DNA of 19,104 bases from Cytidiella melzeri (Eukaryota; Basidiomycota; Agaricomycetes; Polyporales; Irpicaceae): positions 1-19,104 of the forward strand of contig JABYQR010000572.1 of the NCBI GenBank assembly GCA_022592445.1. Direction: 5' to 3'. The notes under the pieces were generated by a model that searched no databases, had not been told where the DNA came from, and was given only the letters and a program-made list of their open reading frames with translations. Positions 15,373 through 19,104 of the stretch are shown here, piece by piece (the stretch's first letter is position 1; each line of letters starts with the position of its first letter). Position numbers and translations under genes: made by a program.

Positions 15373-15793
15373 GTATACTGACAGTGCTTCTACTATTGCT
15401 ATTGTTTGCTCACCTGAAGAGCAACTTCACAACATACTAAACATTTCAATATTTGCAAGAACTTCATCAGCAATTGGGTTATTGAGGGATATATTACTAA
15501 ACACCATATTTCTCCCTGACGATCAACACACTGATACTCCCACTAAAGCACTACCTCTCAAAAAACTCAAGCACTTCAATGAACTACTTCATATTTGTGC
15601 TTGAAGGGGAGTGTTTTACTAGCTGAAACTTGATCTATGCGGCTTGACACTGAAACAGGGGCACATAGTTTACTGTATATACTTTGACTCAACTGCAATA
15701 CTATTCACACACTTTTGATTCCCATCTTTATGCTTGACTCTCACCAAGCTCAACTCTCTCAACACTCTACTCAACTCTTGTAGCCCTCTGAAA
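15373..15793 (+). mobile_element. Copia-2-family relic: RNase H tail plus 3' LTR
   Basis: 15373-15604 aligns colinearly, with identical total length, to Copia-2 6367-6598 (RNase H C-terminus: YTDSAS...KALPL.KLKHFN.LLHICA, then TGA). The AGGGGAG tract and an LTR homologous to 6606-6775 follow (15612-15793; TATATACTTT, CACTTTTGATTCCC, TTGTAGCC). Two compensating one-base indels scramble the middle of the frame. Nearly all CpG sites of the Copia-2 copy are lost. No upstream pol or 5' LTR is recognisable, so it is a truncated relic. Confidence 0.88.
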
Positions 15794-16137
15794 TTTGATA
15801 TAATGACAGTACAAGTTTATGACATATGTTTTTGCCCCACAAAAGTAATCAGTGGTAAATTGTGGTTTAGCATTGTCAGAGCAAGCAATTCAGTACAGGT
15901 GAGTTATGCTATAACAGGTTTGAGGAGCTGGAAACTGTTTGTAGTGGAGGCAATTGTTCAGGATAAGATGCCATTCCTGAGAATCCTACGAGTTCATAGC
16001 AAGCAATTTGTTGTTGAACACAGCCTAACCTGTGCTACATTACTACCATCAACTTATGGTATAGGGGCTAATCCAAGACATGTGTGACCTGCGTATTTTT
16101 TGATTGTTGCATCAGCACTGCAAGGCACATGTCCCGA
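15794..16137. other. Intergenic interval, no gene recognised
   Basis: There is an open stretch on the plus strand, but its composition and lack of motifs do not support coding. AGCAAGCAATT occurs twice (about 15883 and 15999). It borders the promoter of the secreted-protein gene. Confidence 0.5.
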
Positions 16138-16149
16138 GATATATAAAGG
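16138..16149 (+). promoter_or_regulatory. TATA box of the secreted-protein gene
   Basis: GATATATAAAGG at 16138-16149 is a strong TATA box. Transcription would start roughly 30 bases on, in the pyrimidine-rich stretch near 16155-16205 (CTCCTCATACATC, TCCCTTTTG), leaving a 5' leader that contains the predicted intron and the ATG at 16345. Confidence 0.65.
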
Positions 16150-16230
16150 TGACTCTTGCTACCCTCCTCATACATCAGTACACCTCCTGTACTCCCGGAC
16201 TTTTCCCTTTTGTTGCTTCAGTGCTGGTCG

Positions 16231-16291
16231 GTAAGTACATTGCTGTCCATGTTGTGTACACCTTGGGTCACACACTGATTGGTCTTTACAG
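16231..16291 (+). other. Predicted 61-nt 5'UTR intron
   Basis: It has the 5' site GTAAGT at 16231, a CTGAT branch motif (CTRAY) at 16275-16279, and the 3' site TTTACAG ending at 16291. Size and signals fit basidiomycete introns. It lies between the TATA box and the start codon, so its removal does not change the protein. Confidence 0.6.
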
Positions 16292-16344
16292 CTAGCTGTT
16301 TACAATAACACTTTCCAAATCACCCTTTGACATCCTACACCATC

Positions 16345-16758
16345 ATGCAATTCTCAACCTTTCTTGTTTTGCTCACCACCATTGTCACCATTGCATTGCA
16401 TACGTTAGCTGTGTCTGCCACTCCGTGCAGCAGTGGAGATCCCTTTGGTAACGCCAACTCCTCGGCCTTGGAGAGAAGGACAGGCTTGGCCAACCTGTGT
16501 GCTAGAATTGATTTATCTGGGGTAGCAAAAAAGCTTGGGCTTGGACTCAAACCGTTGGAGATGCCCAGGATCCTCGAGAAAATGCGTGTAGAGAATTTTG
16601 AAGAATTGAAAAAAAACACCGAAAAAAGAATGACCTGGCGCAATGTAAAAAGAGGCCCTAAAGACGGCTTTGCTGCAATGTCACCTGAAGAACAGGCCAT
16701 GTGGTGTTGGATCGCCTACCAAAAGTTTGAAGTGCGCTTGCGTGCACTATGTCACTAA
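16345..16758 (+). CDS. Small secreted cysteine-containing protein, candidate effector or Kex2-processed protein
   Basis: This is an intact 137-aa frame, starting at ATG 16345 (ATCATG context; an upstream in-frame TTG is not a plausible start). Residues 2-22 are strongly hydrophobic, and VSA at 23-25 is a good signal-peptidase site, so it is predicted to be secreted. Cys are at 28, 52, 121 and 136. Dibasic sites RR 44-45, KR 94-95 and KR 102-103 resemble Kex2 cleavage sites: the first would remove a 20-residue pro-segment, and the others would release short peptides. The middle (residues 75-105) is charged and probably helical. I recognise no domain. It has its own TATA box and 5'UTR intron, no frame breaks, and 13 CpGs in 414 bp despite CpG-poor surroundings, all consistent with a maintained gene. 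Its role is unknown; secreted fungal proteins of this size often act on hosts or competitors. Confidence 0.75.
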   Translation: MQFSTFLVLLTTIVTIALHTLAVSATPCSSGDPFGNANSSALERRTGLANLCARIDLSGVAKKLGLGLKPLEMPRILEKMRVENFEELKKNTEKRMTWRNVKRGPKDGFAAMSPEEQAMWCWIAYQKFEVRLRALCH

Positions 16759-17233
16759 TCACATACTCCTTCAATCACATCGTATATGTGCAGAACGCAC
16801 CAGAGGTTGTCTCTGTCCCACGTAGTCTCTCTCTCTCATTTAATAAGATACCCTGTGCATGGGAAACACCGGCATTGGTGTATCCTCTTGCAGTTGTCAG
16901 TGCTCCAGGGAAGAGCGGGAAGGGGTGCAGGGGGTGCGGGGTTGGTACTGGGATGTTGCCGTCAGCGCGGTTCCATTCTATCTGCTGAGACATACTTTTG
17001 CTACTCTGTCCTCAAATACTTGCAATTTCTTTATCATCTCATCTAAGGACCAGTGTGCCCTGAATTGCGTACAACACAGACACAGGTGTCCCATTGTGTG
17101 GCTACTTTGTGAGTTAATGCTCAACTCAGCAATGTCTATCGGCCGTCCCACCTTTCACTAGATGAGCAGTAATTGCCCATATGAAATCCCACTGCATAAT
17201 ATAAGCTATCTGCACCCCAATGCTCCTCTTACT
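16759..17233. other. Downstream interval with G-rich motif, no gene recognised
   Basis: This is the 3' region of the secreted-protein gene. It contains CT-repeat sequence near 16826-16838, AATAAG at about 16842 and a G-quadruplex-type motif at 16917-16941. Short open frames on both strands show no protein features and are not called. Confidence 0.5.
16917..16941 (+). other. G-quadruplex-forming motif
   Basis: There are four G runs of 3, 4, 5 and 4 bases with loops of 2, 4 and 3 bases, satisfying the G3+N1-7 rule. It sits about 160 bases after the stop of the secreted-protein gene on the sense strand. Whether it folds or matters is not known. Confidence 0.6.
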
Positions 17234-18226
17234 ACTAACCACACAATGTGGAGACCACCTCCTCTTTATCACACTAGTAATTCTAACCAGTACCTATCAG
17301 TGCATGAAATGTGTTGACAATAACGTACGTGTGTGCAAGGTACCTCAGCAATGTGGCCATTTCACGGAGGTTACCATCAATGCACCTACTGCACAAAATT
17401 GGAAGTCAATAAATGTTCTGCAAAGGCTGAGCTCAAAATACAACCAACATTAGAAAGTATGTATATAATGTGACTCAACAATACGTGTGCACGTACTAAT
17501 GCCTCAAAACCAGCAACTGATCCTCCTGGTACCCCCATTGGATTCCAGTCTTTGCAAGACCGGCACGCTGAACTGGCTGGCAGAGGCACAGAAATGTCGG
17601 GATGAGGCAGAAACGCAACTGAAAAGTATGCTGCTAGAACTTAACCCACGCACCTGCGTAGTGACACACTAGAAACAGCAGCAGATCCATCAGACACTTC
17701 CCATCCAAACCCCCACTTGCTAGCCTGGCAGGCCAAAATTGTACAACGACTGGCAGCAGCACAAGCACGTTGAGATATTGAAGACACTGCTGTGGCTTTT
17801 CTGCAGAATAAAAGGGTCTCATTCAAATATGAAAAAGTCCGTAATGCGCTTCCAGAGTACTTCAACAATAAGGGTTTGGCAACTTATACTCGGTAGTTGT
17901 GGCCAATCAGAGGCACAATTGTTGTTATCATGGTCCCATTCTGGTGGATTCCACTGTTGAGTACAATTAGGGCCTGATTGGCTGCACATTATGTAGTCGC
18001 ATTATGGAATAATCCCCCGCCAAAAAACAATCCAGCGCTTAATTCAACTTATTTACACAGCAACTTATTTCCTTATTGGCGGGGGATTATTCATAAGTCA
18101 ACTACATAATGCGGCACCGATCAGGCCCTTAGCAAAATGGCTGGGCTCAAGTCATTCTATTTCTGCTTCTGAAGCGGTACGCCTGAATGTTGAAGAAGAA
18201 TTGTTCCAGTGTGCTCCAGCACATTA
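17234..18226 (+). pseudogene. Broken unrecognised coding sequence interrupted by a MITE
   Basis: Protein-like segments can be followed through frame shifts and stops. 17234-17606 includes GGYHQCTYCTKLEVNKCSAK and TDPPGTPIGFQSLQDRHAEL; then EAETQLKSMLLELNPRTCV; then from 17672 PSDTSHPNPHLLAWQAKIVQ, RLAAAQA-stop-DIEDTAVAFL and VSFKYEKVRNALPEYFNNKG. Another frame gives SEAQLLLSWSHSGGFHC-stop-VQL. If the MITE and one TTA copy are ignored, the last frame continues as AKWLGSSHSISASEAVRLNV and ends near 18226. At least four stops or shifts are present. The segments look like the DNA-binding or helical parts of a transposon protein, but I cannot name the family. The two C..C pairs near residues 65-80 could be a zinc-binding motif. 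Confidence 0.5.
17970..18128. mobile_element. MITE, PIF/Harbinger-like, 159 bp with about 53-bp terminal inverted repeats and TTA duplication
   Basis: The left arm 17970-18023 (GGGCCTGATTGG...CCCCCGCCAA) and right arm 18076-18128 are near-perfect inverted complements, with a short AT-rich spacer of about 50 bp. Both sides are flanked by TTA (17967-17969 and 18129-18131). A 3-bp TWA duplication is the PIF/Harbinger hallmark. There is no coding capacity. It inserted in the unrecognised pseudogene, whose frame continues across it. A transposase acting in trans would be needed. The Harbinger gene at the right edge is a candidate class, but its end sequence differs. Confidence 0.9.
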
Positions 18227-18448
18227 ATGCCTTTTCAGATGTGACCTTTTTGTCCCCCAAAGTGTGGGAATTTTATGGCAGAATACAGACAGTAACAGTG
18301 TCAATAACAAAACAATTCATACAGCTGATGGCATCACACTGGTCTTGTTATCAGCCCTTCATCACTTTGTATCAGATCACTTTTGCAATCAAAATGCAGT
18401 TTTTCATTTTTACAGACTGCATATGGGTATAAATCTGTACATATAATA

Positions 18449-18584
18449 GACCGTTGGACGGCCCTATCATGTGGCAACTTCCTGGTGCAAACATCCTGTC
18501 AATTGAAGTGGAAGTGAGCAAGTTATGGCCAGTCTACTGTAAAAAGTCATTCAGACTCAGATTCAAACTCCACTCCTGCTGGCA
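18449..18584 (+). repeat. Dispersed repeat, copy B, cut by the Harbinger element
   Basis: It starts GACCGTTGGACGGCCCTATC and follows copy A (13671-13806) through ACATCCTGTCAATTGAAGTG and GATTCAAACTCCACTCCTGC to GCTGGCA. Similarity then stops at the predicted left end of the next element. Copy B keeps CpGs (CCGTTGGACGG) where copy A has CCATTGGATAG. Confidence 0.85.
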
Positions 18585-18589
18585 AATAA

Positions 18590-19104
18590 TAGGGTCGTTC
18601 AAAGTTGGCGCAGCAGCACAGCTCGCAGTTCGCAGCGCCGGTTATAGAGCCGGTCCAATGAGCGCTTACCCAATTAGGTAGTCATGAAGATGTAACGCAG
18701 TTGAGCGACCATAATCAACTTTTGTTACCTTTTTCTTCCTCGACCATGCCCTACACTCCCTATCGCACAGAGCTTGTTCGAGCATATCTCCGGAGCATGG
18801 TGCTTCAGGATATCATGAACCCTTCTGATAACCTTGAGGAAACTCTCTTGCAGCTTCAAGGTGATGTCGGGATTCTTGCTGCTATCATACAAGCACACTA
18901 TCTTCGTGCGTGACCTCCTGTCCTAAAGGTCCCCAACTTGCATCTTGCATGGGAGTATGCTCAAAGTCCCCACACCCATCATCGTTTCCAGAGCATGCTT
19001 CGTGTGTCTCCAGAAGTGTTTCAAACACTTCTGAACTTGATTGATGATCATCCAATCTTTACTAACAATTCCAACAATTCGCAAGCACCTGTGGAGCAGC
19101 AGCT
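18590..19104 (+). mobile_element. PIF/Harbinger-type DNA transposon, 5' part
   Basis: A transposase gene of the DDE_Tnp_4 (Harbinger) type runs off the right edge. The predicted left end is at GGGTCGTTCAAAG (about 18592), preceded by TAA (18587-18589), which would fit a 3-bp TWA target duplication. An inverted copy of the end (TTGAGCGACC, 18701-18710, 9 of 10 complementary to 18593-18602) lies 35 bases before the start codon. A near-palindrome CCGGTTATAGAGCCGG at about 18639-18654 may be a transposase-binding site. The right end is outside the window. Confidence 0.65.
18746..19104 (+). pseudogene. Harbinger-like transposase N-terminus with one in-frame TGA, 3'-incomplete
   Basis: The ATG at 18746 opens MPYTPYRTELVRAYLRSMVL and runs 55 codons to TGA 18911-18913. 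The same frame then continues without further breaks to the window edge, with PPVLKVPNLHLAWEYAQSPH, RFQSMLRVSPEVFQTLLNLI and DDHPIFTNNSNNSQAPVEQQ. The last blocks (HRF..MLRVSP..F..L...I..HP.F.NNS....AP...QL) are the conserved N-terminal helix-turn-helix region of basidiomycete Harbinger DDE transposases. The catalytic domain is not in the window. The TGA sits where an Arg is expected, so CGA to TGA is the likely change. No intron signals surround it that would remove it in frame. An upstream TTG at 18701 is not used as a start. Confidence 0.8.

Noticed and set aside
13811..15381. Open frames of 60-130 codons in the CpG-poor interval
   Set aside because: No protein features, low-complexity composition, no start or promoter context; expected by chance in AT-rich sequence depleted of some stops.
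16749..17161. Overlapping frames just after the secreted-protein gene as a second gene or extra exon
   Set aside because: No convincing splice donor in the main frame that would join them, and their translations are simple sequence and G-rich repeats.
18701..18745. Upstream TTG start for the Harbinger transposase
   Set aside because: The ATG at 18746 fits the family N-terminus; the upstream part overlaps the inverted repeat.
1..19104. tRNA, rRNA, CRISPR, bacterial-type operators, riboswitches or terminators
   Set aside because: No tRNA-like TpsiC/acceptor pattern, no regularly spaced repeats and no bacterial gene structure were seen; the content is fungal.

Overview
The window looks like repeat-rich DNA from a filamentous fungus, most likely a basidiomycete (Agaricomycetes type). 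The evidence is Ty1/Copia and Ty3/Gypsy LTR retrotransposons, PIF/Harbinger-type DNA elements, compact introns with GTAAGY, CTRAY and YAG signals, and a small secreted cysteine-containing protein gene. No bacterial gene organisation, rRNA, tRNA or CRISPR array was seen. The species call is inference; the element classes are read directly from translated motifs.

Layout, left to right. (1) 1-5171, plus strand: a degraded Ty1/Copia element (here Copia-1). It has a leader ORF that enters from the left edge, then gag, protease, integrase, reverse transcriptase, RNase H, a polypurine tract and a 3' LTR. (2) 5172-6775, plus strand: the 3' half of a second Copia element (Copia-2), with one in-frame stop, a polypurine tract and a 170-bp LTR. 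(3) 6776 to about 12922, minus strand: a Ty3/Gypsy element cut off inside the integrase C-terminus by Copia-2. It has protease, RT-RNaseH-integrase, gag, a roughly 1.2-kb unrecognised coding region between gag and the 5' LTR, and the 5' LTR itself. (4) 12929 to about 13430: a plus-strand LTR-like sequence, back to back with the Gypsy LTR. (5) 13.5-16.1 kb: old AT-rich, CpG-poor repeat debris, including the first copy of a 136-bp dispersed repeat, a diverged tandem duplication and a decayed third copy of the Copia-2 family. (6) 16.14-16.76 kb: the only intact-looking host gene, a 137-aa secreted-protein candidate with a TATA box and a 5'UTR intron. (7) 17.2-18.2 kb: a broken unrecognised coding sequence interrupted by a 159-bp MITE with a TTA target duplication. 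(8) 18.45-18.58 kb: the second copy of the dispersed repeat, directly followed by the left end of a PIF/Harbinger transposase gene that runs off the window.

The first 12.9 kb reads as a nested stack: Copia-1 inside Copia-2 inside Gypsy. The LTR ends (TGT...ACA) and the reading frames that resume at 5172 and 6776 predict what lies left of the window. None of the retroelement copies looks autonomous, because each carries several frameshifts, stops or catalytic-residue losses. The features least explained by known families are the coding regions upstream of gag in both Copia-1 and Gypsy (each ends in an ATGA overlap with a gag start), and an intron-like module flanked by a direct repeat that occurs in two different LTRs.
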